Made by a program: the position numbers and the translations under genes. Below, in pieces: positions 55,901-64,000 of a stretch of 64,000 nucleotides of DNA. The DNA lies in contig JAFQXV010000003.1 in NCBI GenBank assembly GCA_017406775.1, forward strand, positions 62,001 to 126,000, given 5' to 3'. Position 1 is the first letter of the stretch. Each line of letters starts with the position of its first letter. Origin of the DNA: Candidatus Saccharimonadota bacterium (GTDB taxonomy: Bacteria; Patescibacteriota; Saccharimonadia; Saccharimonadales; Saccharimonadaceae). Under the pieces are notes generated by a model, which was given only the letters and a program-made list of their open reading frames with translations, searched no databases and was not told the origin of the DNA.

Positions 55901-56219
55901 AGTTTATATCAAGGATAATGGTGAAGTGTTTGTAAATCACCTAAATCCCAAAAACCTTCTCGATAAAATGCGCCTCCTAGCTAAAGGCAAAGACAAACCC
56001 GAACGCGAGCTCGTCCGCATCTTTAACGAAGAGACAAATAATGGTAAAAACATGGCACAATATTCAGAGTTACTATCAAATTCCATCCGCAGTATCATCA
56101 CCGTCAAATCCGAACGCGATGTCGACAGTCTATTCCACGCCGGTGGCACCACCGCCCTCACCAACCAAATTTCCGGCCTCGATGATTTCGAACTAATAAC
56201 CTTCCTGGTGGTTAAATAA
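52902..56219 (+). CDS. SNF2/RapA-like helicase with N-terminal PLD-like domain
   Basis: 1105 residues. The N-terminal ~120 residues resemble phospholipase-D-like helicase partners (KKGSRISIAAASFSIYAF) but no HKD motif is seen. Walker A LADSVGLGKT is near residue 300, DESH (VIDESHNFRN) near 389, and helicase-C motifs ATDCISEGQNLQDCDYLINY and RFGRIDRIG near 845. First gene of the restriction operon. TATAAT at 52878-52883 and AGGA before the ATG. The operon is richer in G and C than the housekeeping part. Confidence 0.9.
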   Translation: MGLFSKSTPKEPQLPSTPQTPEILDNVNKKVVDDLKRTIKKGSRISIAAASFSIYAFEALKKELNQIDEFRFLFTGETFTKEKAKKEAREFYIPRLNRERSLYGTDFEVRLRNELNQQAIAKECADWIRKKAHFRSNISGEAMSPFMNVENPETPSNNNNQKSESITYNPFPNFTTAELGEDRGNNAYSIITKLYAPFTEQYLNTFNQIWNDDDRLDDVTDTVLENITAAYKENSPEFIYYVALYNIFNEFLEDINEDTLPNVQTGFKNSKIWEMLYNFQKDAVVGCISKLEKHGGCILADSVGLGKTFSALGVIKYYECRNKSVLVLCPKRLQANWNTFKHNYKNNPIASDRLNYDVLFHTDLDRKRGMSGETDLSMINWGNYDLVVIDESHNFRNGERSTHKAEEDYLNRYQKLMKKVIKAGVKTKVLMLSATPVNINFTDLKNQLMIACEGDSENLDRTLKTKNPLDKVFQDANSAFNTWSALEPEDRTTDKLLEMLSFDFFDLLDSVTIARSRKHIEKYYNETNLGTFPERRKPIGHRPDLTDIEGINFDMIFEHIDALNLDIYTPLKFVHASKLNKYVDTESASGKTWANREEGRNVLMITNLLKRAESSIYAFRMTTERLYDSICRTIESINRFETHRTEHLDFTDIAEQIKDVDEDDIDDDFSIGKDLKIKFEDMDYVSWRSQLEKDKATLEDLLTQINLVTPEHDLKLQELETTIADKITHPINGDNKKILIFTAFADTADYLYEELKDKILDNHNLHTAIVTGNHTPDTTLKGVAKDFNEILTYFSPKSKNRDALGRTNTTDIDILIATDCISEGQNLQDCDYLINYDIHWNPVRIIQRFGRIDRIGSENKTIQLVNFWPNISLDAYINLKARVENRTKLVSITSAGEDVLENMDPDLEYRKNQLKRLQEEVVDLEEINGGINIMDLGLNEFHLDVKELRDKYGDADYIPFGINATAAATEDAPAGVIYILKNINSNVNIDKQNRLHPFYLVYIKDNGEVFVNHLNPKNLLDKMRLLAKGKDKPERELVRIFNEETNNGKNMAQYSELLSNSIRSIITVKSERDVDSLFHAGGTTALTNQISGLDDFELITFLVVK

Positions 56220-56875
56220 TGATAAACTTACCAGAAAGTGCCAAAGTCGGTCGCATCATCGCCAAAGAAAAGTTCTACGGCAAAACCGACACCGCCACCA
56301 AAAACCTCTTCCAAAACGAAATCGCCCGTATCACCTGGGAATACAAACTTGCCCCCGAAACTATCAATCTCCCCGCCAAACACTGGCCTGAAGTCGAAGT
56401 CTTCCGTATCACCCTCAAAAACTACGAACTCCCCACCAAAATCCTAAAAGTCATTGATTCGGCCATTCCCTACCCCATCCTCTTCTTCGTCGAAAAAGGC
56501 ACCGCAAAGAAAGCCGTCATCTGTTATAAAGAGCAGAATCAAAAAAACGAAAACATCGCGAAAGTTGACACTTATTTTGAAACCGAATGGAACGATGAAA
56601 AACTCTCAAACATTAAAATCGACGGTCTAGATATTGATACGGTATTTGGCAATTTTGTCCGTCAAATCGCCGGCGAACGTTACGCTAGCATCAATACCAC
56701 TACCAACGGCAACGTCTCAACCATCATTAAGGATGACATCGAAAAAATTAAGGACCGCGAAAAAATCCAGAAGCAAATCGAAGCCCTCACTCGCAAAATC
56801 AAATCCGAACCTTCCATGGGCAAAAAGCAAGCCCTCGCCGAAGAGCGCTTCCACCTCAAACAACTCCTAAAATAA
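56219..56875 (+). CDS. DUF4391 protein
   Basis: 218 residues with LPESAKVGRIIAKEKFY at the start, ITWEYKLAPETINLPA in the middle and a C-terminal coiled coil. DUF4391 proteins occur between SNF2-like helicases and type III methylases in defence loci. Function unknown. TAATG overlap with the helicase. Confidence 0.82.
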   Translation: MINLPESAKVGRIIAKEKFYGKTDTATKNLFQNEIARITWEYKLAPETINLPAKHWPEVEVFRITLKNYELPTKILKVIDSAIPYPILFFVEKGTAKKAVICYKEQNQKNENIAKVDTYFETEWNDEKLSNIKIDGLDIDTVFGNFVRQIAGERYASINTTTNGNVSTIIKDDIEKIKDREKIQKQIEALTRKIKSEPSMGKKQALAEERFHLKQLLK

Positions 56876-56897
56876 GCATAAGCAGAACACATTATAC

Positions 56898-56926
56898 TTG
56901 ACTTGTCAAATTTTTTATGCTAAACT
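56898..56926 (+). promoter_or_regulatory. Internal promoter of the DUF6602-NTase module, with palindrome
   Basis: TTGACT (56898-56903), 17 bp, TGCTAAACT (-10 at 56921-56926). The palindrome TTGACTTGTCAA (56898-56909) covers the -35 and could be an operator. A Shine-Dalgarno AAAGGAGG follows at 56933-56940. Confidence 0.75.
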
Positions 56927-56944
56927 TATTCAAAAGGAGGTTAA

Positions 56945-57667
56945 TTGAATAAAATATCAGTCCAAGCAATAATGGAAGCGAAAAAAGCTAAGCTACAAAG
57001 TATTCTTTCTGTTTCATTAAATCATCCAGTATCCCAAGGAAGCCACTGCGAATCTTCCTGGATTGAACTTTTAAGAAATTTTCTCCCTAACAGATATGGC
57101 ATAACCAAAGGTTTTGTCTTTGACTCTCGCGGAAACATAAGTGAACAAATAGATATTATTATCTATGACACAACCTATTCCCCATTAGTTTACGCCACGA
57201 AAAATGACGAAAAATACGTAACTATCGAAAGCGTTTATGCAGTTTTTGAATGTAAACCCAAAATATCAAAGAAAAACATTGATTATGCAGAGAAAAAAAT
57301 ACAGTCCGTAAAGGGTCTATACTGTACGACTAGAGAAATATATATAGCTGGAAAACCCGTCGAGCCAAGAACGCCACCTCCAATTTTTGGTGGTCTCCTA
57401 ACCAATACTTCTATCAACGCAAGAAACTTAAAGAAGATATTAAAAAACTCTGGACCAAACGTCATCTTGGGATTTTCTGCAAGTGGACTCCTGTTTTTTA
57501 GAAATGATGATACTTTAAAGACTATTACCAAGAACACATTGTTAGCATTTTTTTATAAATTGCTAGATATGCTCTATAAATTAGGCACAGTAGCAGCAAT
57601 CGATATCCGTGAATACTCAAAACAATCCGAAGAATTAAAATGGTTATTTGAGGACGATAATGGTTAG
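56945..57667 (+). CDS. DUF6602-like PD-(D/E)XK nuclease, candidate effector
   Basis: 240 residues from TTG 56945 behind AAGGAGG; an ATG at 56972 is an alternative. Nuclease-like residues appear in order: Glu36 in SHCESSWIELL, Asp70 in EQIDIIIYD, and Glu102-x-Lys104 in VFECKPK. This matches DUF6602, a family found beside AGS-C nucleotidyltransferases. Codons (AGA, ATA, TTA) differ from the flanking restriction genes. Overlaps the NTase by 8 nt. Proposed effector or partner of the NTase (inference). Confidence 0.78.
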   Translation: MNKISVQAIMEAKKAKLQSILSVSLNHPVSQGSHCESSWIELLRNFLPNRYGITKGFVFDSRGNISEQIDIIIYDTTYSPLVYATKNDEKYVTIESVYAVFECKPKISKKNIDYAEKKIQSVKGLYCTTREIYIAGKPVEPRTPPPIFGGLLTNTSINARNLKKILKNSGPNVILGFSASGLLFFRNDDTLKTITKNTLLAFFYKLLDMLYKLGTVAAIDIREYSKQSEELKWLFEDDNG

Positions 57668-58934
57668 TGAAAAATTATTCCAAACATTTTTAACAAACAT
57701 AGAGCCAAGTAAAACGACAAAGGAAATGATAAGCTCAATTCAACAAAACCTTCGAAACTATTTAGCTAATCATAATGAGTATAAATACGTATATGCCGAC
57801 TCGTTTTTATCGGGATCATATGCAAAACATACCAGTATTCGACCTAAAAAAGGCGACGGAAAAAGGGATGTTGACATTATCATAATTACAAATTACAGCC
57901 CATCATCACAGCCTCAAAAAGTGCTCGACGAATTATACAACATTCTCTCAGAGTCCAGCCACTACAAAAACATTGAAAAGCATTCCCACTCCATAGGCAT
58001 AGAAATGAGTAATCTAGAGATAGATGTTGTCCCGGTCATAAAGGACAACAATGGAAGAATGTTTATAGGAAACAACAAAACGAATGCATGGTCCGCCACT
58101 AATCCAGCGGGTCATCTTAAATGGTGTTCCAATGCCAATAAAATGACTAACGGAAAATTTATTCCTTGCGTTAAACTTTTTAAATGGTGGCGTCGAAATA
58201 ATTTTGGCGGAGGGCATGATTACCCAAAAGGAATAACGCTAGAAAAAATCGTAGCAGATAATATACCGACCTTTGCGTCAAATATAGAAGAATATTTTAT
58301 TGAAACCATGCGTTCAATCATCAACAATTATCTACCATCACTCATTACGGGGACCATCCCACATGTGTACGATCCGTGCATTTTAGACAATGATTTACTA
58401 AATCAGTACAGTCTTGCCAATCTACTGGAGTTTTTCTTAAAAATGATGGAGCATCTAAAGCTCGTCGATACAGACAATTCTTGTGAAAATTGGATAACTA
58501 TCTTTGGAGACGATTTTCCTTCCAGTGACAAAAACAGCCTAGGCATCCGCGGTGAAGAAGAAGAATTTATAGAGGAAATTGTCTCGGTAAAAAAGAAGTA
58601 TGATCTGAAAATAGATTGCAAAGTTTCACAAAACGGATTCAGACAGTTTTTGCTAAGTAAAAACGTTTTTCCATTAAAACATAATTTAAACCTCGATTTT
58701 TTTATAGAATCGACTGACGCACCAACACCATATAGTATCTATTGGAAAGTCAGAAATGTTGGTGAAGAGGCAATAAAACGAAATGATATAAGAGGCCAGA
58801 TAATAAGATCAAACAAGCCCATTCATCATGAAAACACTCGTTTTCGAGGACCACATTTTGTTGAATGCTACATTATTAAAGATGGTATATGCGTGGCAAT
58901 CGACAGAATTAATGTTCCGATCGGAAGTAAATAG
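57660..58934 (+). CDS. CD-NTase (SMODS-type) with C-terminal AGS-C sensor domain
   Basis: 424 residues from ATG 57660. Catalytic GS at 52-53 (SGSYAKHTS), DxD at 70-72 (RDVDIIII) and a third Asp at 122 (LEIDVVPV) are all intact. An OAS-like helical region follows. The last ~85 residues (TPYSIYWKVRNVGEEA, ENTRFRGPHFVECYIIKDG) match the AGS-C sensor domain. CD-NTases make cyclic oligonucleotides that activate anti-phage effectors. No SAVED, NucC or membrane effector is adjacent; DUF6602 is the only partner. Confidence 0.88.
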   Translation: MVSEKLFQTFLTNIEPSKTTKEMISSIQQNLRNYLANHNEYKYVYADSFLSGSYAKHTSIRPKKGDGKRDVDIIIITNYSPSSQPQKVLDELYNILSESSHYKNIEKHSHSIGIEMSNLEIDVVPVIKDNNGRMFIGNNKTNAWSATNPAGHLKWCSNANKMTNGKFIPCVKLFKWWRRNNFGGGHDYPKGITLEKIVADNIPTFASNIEEYFIETMRSIINNYLPSLITGTIPHVYDPCILDNDLLNQYSLANLLEFFLKMMEHLKLVDTDNSCENWITIFGDDFPSSDKNSLGIRGEEEEFIEEIVSVKKKYDLKIDCKVSQNGFRQFLLSKNVFPLKHNLNLDFFIESTDAPTPYSIYWKVRNVGEEAIKRNDIRGQIIRSNKPIHHENTRFRGPHFVECYIIKDGICVAIDRINVPIGSK

Positions 58935-58988
58935 TCCGTATGGCATGATATAATAATAAGTGTTACATGAGTTAATCTTGGAGGCAAA

Positions 58989-60911
58989 ATGGAAAATACA
59001 GATAATATTGAAAGGGTGGACCTAGAGAAAGTAGACTGGCGGAGCAGTCGCGAATTCTTTGAATCACTTGGTGAAGAGCTAGACAAGCTAGATGACAAAG
59101 ACGAATCCTACAATTTCACTTGGGTAGGTAAGCGCAAAAGCATCATCGAAGCTGGCACCCCTATCAATAAAACCCTCCGCCCCGATATTGATGCCTCCAA
59201 AGATTTTGATAATACCAAAAATATGCTTATAGTCGGTGACAATCTAGATGCACTTAAACTCCTCCAAGAATCCTATCTGGGTAAAATCAAAATGATTTAT
59301 ATCGATCCTCCATACAATACTGGTCATGATTTTGTCTATCATGATAACTTTACCATCAAAAAGAATGACTATGAAGATAGCACCACAGACTCCGAAGGCA
59401 ACAAGATTATCTCCGAAGACGAATTTACCGAAAACTCCAAATCTAATGGTCGCTTCCACTCCGATTGGCTCTCCATGATGTATCCTCGCCTCAAACTCGC
59501 CAGAAACCTTTTATGCGAAAGTGGGCTAATATTTATATCCATAGACGACAACGAACAATACAACCTTAAGAAGCTCTGCGACGAAGTATTTGGAGAAGAA
59601 AATTTTGTTGCATGCTTCATAATCGATAAGACAGCCCAAGGAGCAAATCAAAGCGACACATTTAAAACTCAACACGAATATCTTTTCGCCTACACGCGTT
59701 CAGATTCATCATTTGTCAACTCAAACAAAAAAGCACCAATAGATAAGTCTAAGTACAAATATGAAGACAAAAAAGGTGCCTATGCAATAACAAACAGTTT
59801 TGATTCAATTAATTCTCCTCTATCCGCCAACAAAAATCGCGGATACACGATTTATTACAACGAAAAGACTGGAGACGCAATTACGAAAGATGAATACGAT
59901 AAAGAAAGAAATGTTTTCCTAGATTACGATAAAAGCTTATTATCTCAAGGGTACGAACCAATTAGGCCAGGAATTAGAAATGGCATTCAGTATCCATGGA
60001 ACTGGATGAAAAGTAGATTTGAGGAACAATACAAAGAAGAATTAGTTTTTCAAAGAAACAAATTAGGAAAAATGGCCATATATCACAAAAACCGTTTTAA
60101 CGGTATAGTCAAAGATACAACTATACAGAAATTCGATACAAGAAAAAGCGGAAATCTTCTTCTAAGTGAAATGTTGGGTGGAAAATTTTTTGATTACCCA
60201 AAATCCGTTGAAATGCTAAAATGGATCCTAGAAAGAACAACAGAAACAGACGGTGATGTTCTAGATTTCTTCGCCGGCTCCGGCACTACTGGCCATGCCG
60301 TGATGGACCTAAACGCCGAAGATGGCGGTAATCGTAAGTACATCCTAGTCCAACTAGATGAAACAACTGATGAAAAATCTGAGGCCAAAAAAGCCGGCTA
60401 CGACACTATAGACCAAATCACTGCCGAACGTCTCCGCCGTGCAGGTGACAAAATCATCAAAGAGCACCCGGACTTAGAAGGTAAACTAGATACCGGTTTC
60501 CGTGTCTTCCGCATTGACAGCGAAAACGAGAACACCGACATACGTAAGCCACTCAAAGACGTTAGCCAAATTGACTTATTCAATTCCATTGATAATATCA
60601 AGAAAGACCGCACCCCGCTCGACTTTCTCTTCGGCGTAGTCTACGCCTCCGCTCTTCCATTTGACCTCAAACTAGAAACTAAAAAAATCGGCGACAACAC
60701 CGTTTACCTCTACGGCTACCTAGACGAAGATTCCGGCCTAGTTGCTTGTTTTGACAACAACATCTCCGAAAATACCATCAAAGAAATCGCCAAGCTAAAA
60801 CCATTGACCGCCGCCTTCAAGGACTCCTCTTTCCAGGATTCCGCCGCCAAAATCAATCTCTCCGAGCAATTCCGCGTCATCGCACCTGATACGAAAGTCA
60901 AGGTAATCTAA
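58989..60911 (+). CDS. Type III restriction-modification DNA methyltransferase (Mod, N6-adenine)
   Basis: 640 residues. Motif IV DPPYNTG near residue 103, motif I DFFAGSGTTGHAV near 423: the beta-class order. The target-recognition region between them (~59600-60230) uses AT-rich codons (AGA, ATA, TTA), unlike the CGC/CTC-rich ends, which suggests recombinational exchange. Own TATAAT at 58949-58954 and Shine-Dalgarno TTGGAGG. Modifies host DNA against the Res enzyme. Confidence 0.93.
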   Translation: MENTDNIERVDLEKVDWRSSREFFESLGEELDKLDDKDESYNFTWVGKRKSIIEAGTPINKTLRPDIDASKDFDNTKNMLIVGDNLDALKLLQESYLGKIKMIYIDPPYNTGHDFVYHDNFTIKKNDYEDSTTDSEGNKIISEDEFTENSKSNGRFHSDWLSMMYPRLKLARNLLCESGLIFISIDDNEQYNLKKLCDEVFGEENFVACFIIDKTAQGANQSDTFKTQHEYLFAYTRSDSSFVNSNKKAPIDKSKYKYEDKKGAYAITNSFDSINSPLSANKNRGYTIYYNEKTGDAITKDEYDKERNVFLDYDKSLLSQGYEPIRPGIRNGIQYPWNWMKSRFEEQYKEELVFQRNKLGKMAIYHKNRFNGIVKDTTIQKFDTRKSGNLLLSEMLGGKFFDYPKSVEMLKWILERTTETDGDVLDFFAGSGTTGHAVMDLNAEDGGNRKYILVQLDETTDEKSEAKKAGYDTIDQITAERLRRAGDKIIKEHPDLEGKLDTGFRVFRIDSENENTDIRKPLKDVSQIDLFNSIDNIKKDRTPLDFLFGVVYASALPFDLKLETKKIGDNTVYLYGYLDEDSGLVACFDNNISENTIKEIAKLKPLTAAFKDSSFQDSAAKINLSEQFRVIAPDTKVKVI

Positions 60912-60912
60912 T

Positions 60913-61779
60913 ATGGATAATCATGATTTAATAATCTTCGAACAAATTAAACACAGCGATGATAAAATTGACGAATTTTGGAGTGCACGAAAACTCTACA
61001 AAGCGCTAGGCTACTCTAGGTGGGAAGGCTTTTTAGTTGTAATTGAAAAAGCAAAAACATCATTCAGTAATAGCAGATTCACCAAAAATTACGACATAAA
61101 CGACCATTTTCGTCAAGTGGTGAAAATGGTCCCTACAGGGAGTGGAGCCGAACGCCCAATAGACGATTATCAACTTTCCAAATACGCCTGCTATTTAATC
61201 GCCCAAAACGGCGATTCCCGCAAAGAACCAATTGCCCTCGCCCAATCATATTTCAATATTCAAACCCTACGCCAAGAGCAATTCGACAAATTATCTGCTG
61301 ACGAAAAACGTCTATACATTCGTCAACAAGTGACGGATTGGGATAAAAAACTATTCAAATCCGCCAAAGACAGTGGCGTAGAAAACTATGGCAAGTTCTA
61401 CGATGCTGGCTATCTTGGACTCTACGGCATGCGTAGTAAGGAAATCCGTGAGAAAAAGGGCCTCGGCAAAGACAAAGTTCTAGATAGGGCCGGCGCTACA
61501 GAACTCGCAGCAAATCTCTTTCGAATTACCCAAACCGACGATAAATTACAGAGCAAAATCCAAAACGGCGAACAAATCGGAGACGAAGCAGCAGCGGATA
61601 CACATTACAATGTAGGCAAAATTGTCCGAAAGACCATCAAAGAAATCGGTGGCACCATGCCAGAAGATTTACCACCAGAGCCAGAACACATCAAACAGCT
61701 AGAAAAAAGAAAGCAGAAGTCCGCCTTAACTAACCACGACCAAACTAAACAAATCACCGGAGGTCAAAATGAAGCTTAG
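60913..61779 (+). CDS. dinD: DinD-like damage-inducible protein
   Basis: 288 residues. BRO-N-like start (FWSARKLYKALGYSRWEGFLVVIEKA), QVVKMVPTGSGAERPIDDYQLSKYACYLIAQNGD, and LGLYGMRSKEIREKKGL are characteristic of DinD. E. coli DinD binds RecA and inhibits it. It sits between mod and res, 1 nt after mod and overlapping res by 11 nt, so it belongs to the system. Confidence 0.88.
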   Translation: MDNHDLIIFEQIKHSDDKIDEFWSARKLYKALGYSRWEGFLVVIEKAKTSFSNSRFTKNYDINDHFRQVVKMVPTGSGAERPIDDYQLSKYACYLIAQNGDSRKEPIALAQSYFNIQTLRQEQFDKLSADEKRLYIRQQVTDWDKKLFKSAKDSGVENYGKFYDAGYLGLYGMRSKEIREKKGLGKDKVLDRAGATELAANLFRITQTDDKLQSKIQNGEQIGDEAAADTHYNVGKIVRKTIKEIGGTMPEDLPPEPEHIKQLEKRKQKSALTNHDQTKQITGGQNEA

Positions 61780-64000
61780 ATTCAAACATCAAAAATTTCA
61801 AGAAGACGCCGTCAAAGCTACTTGCGATGTCTTTACTGGCCAACCCAACATTAAGCATCAATTTCTAACCGACCAAGGCAACATTTCAAATACACTTCTA
61901 GCTCAAACCGAGCAAATCGGCTACGGCAATACCGAACTTTGCCTTCAAGATGCTCAACTTATCAAAAATCTTCATGAAATCCAAAGCGTTCAAAATATCC
62001 CCCAAAACAGCCAAATTGAGCGTCTCAATAATCGCCCAGTGTTTACTATTGAGATGGAAACTGGTACCGGCAAAACCTATACCTACATCAAAACCATGCA
62101 TGAGCTAAATAAGCAATACGGCTGGTGTAAATTTATTATTGTAGTCCCCAGCATTGCTATCCGTGAAGGAGTTTATAAAAGCTTTCAAACTACCGCCGAG
62201 CATTTTGCTGAAGACTACGGTGAAAAAATCAGATTCTTTATTTATAATTCTTCAAAACTAAATGAACTAGAGCAATTTGCCGACAGTCCCAACATCAACG
62301 CCATGATTATTAATACTCAAGCCTTTAATTCTCGTGGCGCCGAAAGCAAACGTATTCGCATGAAACTTGATTCCTTCCGTTCGCGCAAACCAATTGATGT
62401 TGTCGCCGCTACTAGACCAATTATTATCGTAGATGAACCACAAAGTGTGCTAGGTACCGATAAGAATTCCAACATCACTCGCGAAACCATCGCAGATTTC
62501 AATCCCCTTTTCTACCTCAACTATTCCGCTACACACCGTGAAGATTTCAATAAAGTTTATCGTCTAGATGCAGTCGACGCCTACCAAAGACAACTCGTTA
62601 AAAAAATCACCGTTAAAGGCATCACAATTAAAGGCGGCACAACCACTAACGGTTATCTATACCTTCAGAAGATCAACACTTATCCAAACCGTAAGCCGAC
62701 TGCCACTGTAGTGTTTGAATTCGATGCCAAAGATAAAGGCGGTATCCGCCGTAAAACCAAGACTCTCGTACTCGGTGATGATATTTATGTACATTCTGGA
62801 GAGTTGGAAGAGTATCGTAATGGTTATAAAATTTCAGAAATCAATGCTCGTGAAGAAGAGGGCTTTGTAGATTTTGTGAATGGCATTCGTATTCATGAAG
62901 GCGAAGTAATCGGCCAAACCAATGAAGACGATATTCGCCGAATCCAAATCCGCGAAACCATTATGTCGCACCTAGAAACAGAACGTCGTTTATTTAATAA
63001 AGGTATTAAAGTCCTCAGTCTATTCTTTATAGATGAAGTCGCAAAGTATAAATACTATGACGAAAACGGCGAAGAAAAAGGGCCGTACGCTAAAATTTTT
63101 GAAGAAGAATTCGCCAAAGCTGTGGATATTTATCTGAATCAACAACTACAATTTGAGGAAGAATCTACGTTTCGTAAGTATCTAGAAAAATTTACTCCAT
63201 CCGAAATCCACTCCGGATATTTCTCAATCGACAAGAAAACCAAACGCGCCGTTAATACCAAGGAGGGTGATTCTAAAGATAGTGTCCCTTATGAATTAAT
63301 TATGAAAGATAAGGAACGGTTACTGAGTTTTGAAGAACCAGTTCGTTTTATCTTCTCGCATTCCGCCTTGCGTGAAGGTTGGGACAATCCAAATGTATTC
63401 CAGATTTGTACACTACGCGAATCCGATGCCACCATTAAGAAGCGCCAAGAAATTGGTCGTGGACTTCGCTTATGTGTTGACCAAAACGGCATCAGACAAG
63501 ACGCTGAAACTCTTGGAGAAAACCTAGTCCACGACACCAACATTCTGACGGTCATCGCCAACGAAAGTTATGAAACTTTTGCCAGCAACCTACAAAGCGA
63601 ATTTGACGAGATTATCGCCAAACGTCCAAAAGACGCTTCTGCTTCCCTCTTCAATGGCAAAACCATCCGTGACGACAGCGGAATGAGGAGCCTAACCCTA
63701 GACGATATTAACGCCGCAGACATCTATACTGGTCTAGTCCTTGCTGGTCTCGTAGATAGAAATACTAAACAACTCACTGAAGCGTACCATTCATTAACCG
63801 ATGACCAAAAAGTCGAAGCTGTTCGTGAAGCCGTTGGCGACCTTTACGCACCATTCGCCATCAACATCCAAAACATCCTGGCAACTATTTATGATAAAAA
63901 TGCAGAAAAGATAATAACCAATGCTCGCCGTTCAGAAAAACTCAATCTGAACCAAGAAAAATATGCTTCTGCCAAGTTCCGCGAGCTTTGGGATCATATC
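61769..64000 (+). CDS. Type III restriction enzyme Res subunit (partial)
   Basis: 744 codons to the window edge; the C-terminal endonuclease domain is likely beyond it. Walker A METGTGKTYTY near residue 96, DEPQ box (IIIVDEPQSVLG) near 221, SATHRED, and helicase-C motif QEIGRGLRLCVD near 558. It translocates and cleaves DNA with Mod. Start ATG 61769 has GGAGG 5 nt upstream. Confidence 0.92.
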   Translation, partial: MKLRFKHQKFQEDAVKATCDVFTGQPNIKHQFLTDQGNISNTLLAQTEQIGYGNTELCLQDAQLIKNLHEIQSVQNIPQNSQIERLNNRPVFTIEMETGTGKTYTYIKTMHELNKQYGWCKFIIVVPSIAIREGVYKSFQTTAEHFAEDYGEKIRFFIYNSSKLNELEQFADSPNINAMIINTQAFNSRGAESKRIRMKLDSFRSRKPIDVVAATRPIIIVDEPQSVLGTDKNSNITRETIADFNPLFYLNYSATHREDFNKVYRLDAVDAYQRQLVKKITVKGITIKGGTTTNGYLYLQKINTYPNRKPTATVVFEFDAKDKGGIRRKTKTLVLGDDIYVHSGELEEYRNGYKISEINAREEEGFVDFVNGIRIHEGEVIGQTNEDDIRRIQIRETIMSHLETERRLFNKGIKVLSLFFIDEVAKYKYYDENGEEKGPYAKIFEEEFAKAVDIYLNQQLQFEEESTFRKYLEKFTPSEIHSGYFSIDKKTKRAVNTKEGDSKDSVPYELIMKDKERLLSFEEPVRFIFSHSALREGWDNPNVFQICTLRESDATIKKRQEIGRGLRLCVDQNGIRQDAETLGENLVHDTNILTVIANESYETFASNLQSEFDEIIAKRPKDASASLFNGKTIRDDSGMRSLTLDDINAADIYTGLVLAGLVDRNTKQLTEAYHSLTDDQKVEAVREAVGDLYAPFAINIQNILATIYDKNAEKIITNARRSEKLNLNQEKYASAKFRELWDHI

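Noticed and set aside
56945-58934. Calling a complete canonical CBASS operon
   Set aside because: No known CBASS effector or Cap2/Cap3 genes are adjacent; DUF6602 as effector is only a hypothesis.
52902-64000. Reading the 53-64 kb island as BREX or DISARM
   Set aside because: No PglZ, BrxC/BrxL or DrmA/DrmB homologues; the mod/res pair is type III-like.

Overview
ORGANISM. The window looks like the chromosome of a small-genome bacterium of the Candidate Phyla Radiation, most likely a Saccharibacterium (TM7). I infer this from tight packing with 1-14 nt gene overlaps, AT-rich DNA, scattered tRNA genes, the mix of single-copy housekeeping genes, and short or stripped versions of standard proteins (a 354-residue PGK, a LigA without zinc-finger cysteines, a sensorless histidine kinase). 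TGA is used as a normal stop, for example in ATGA gene overlaps, so there is no sign of code 25. No 16S rRNA is present, so the phylum call is inference.

LAYOUT. 1-8.8 kb: MurL-like peptidoglycan enzyme, M16 peptidase, secA, HPF, serS, ksgA and a G5/transglycosylase surface protein. 8.8-12.2 kb: a likely small RNA, a CPTC membrane protein with a DsbA-like partner, rarA. 12.2-16.6 kb: tRNA-Phe/Lys/Val, hisS, an Erm/KsgA paralogue, an ABC exporter. 16.6-38.2 kb: mainly housekeeping (glyS, ppa, recO, a two-component pair, xseAB, rpmA, Trm11-like, tyrS, rnhA, uvrD/pcrA, an HTH-murA fusion, pgk, pyk, ligA, htpX-lemA). 38.2-49 kb: tRNA-Gly with a tandem array of its own 3' end, a Ca2+/Na+ antiporter, twin EamA transporters around tRNA-Cys, a GT8-PlsC-GT8 operon, a GC-rich foreign-looking cassette with a structured leader, an L,D-transpeptidase, and two disrupted genes. 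49-64 kb: a defence island. It holds a BRO-N/HTH regulator, a SWIM protein, and an operon of SNF2-like helicase, DUF4391, DUF6602-like nuclease, CD-NTase, type III Mod, DinD and type III Res. Res runs off the window end.

HOW THINGS WORK TOGETHER. More than 20 genes share one promoter layout: a -10 hexamer lies 6-7 nt before the start codon with no Shine-Dalgarno sequence, so the mRNA should begin at or next to the start codon. A minority (secA, lemA, ppa, the 11.7-kb gene, the defence genes) have ordinary leaders with Shine-Dalgarno sites.

MAIN DISCOVERIES. (1) A ~150-bp GC-rich palindromic element is inserted in frame in three unrelated genes (Trm11-like, uvrD/pcrA, ligA). Its core is conserved with compensatory pairing, while its outer inverted repeats differ at every locus. 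(2) A CD-NTase plus PD-(D/E)XK nuclease pair of different codon style sits inside a type III restriction-modification/helicase operon. (3) Three tRNA genes are followed by copies of their own 3' ends; the tRNA-Gly also swaps the G19-C56 tertiary pair for U19-A56. (4) A 0.5-kb cassette at 44.3-44.8 kb has its own promoter, mutually exclusive leader hairpins, an orphan small protein, a terminator and a flanking inverted repeat.
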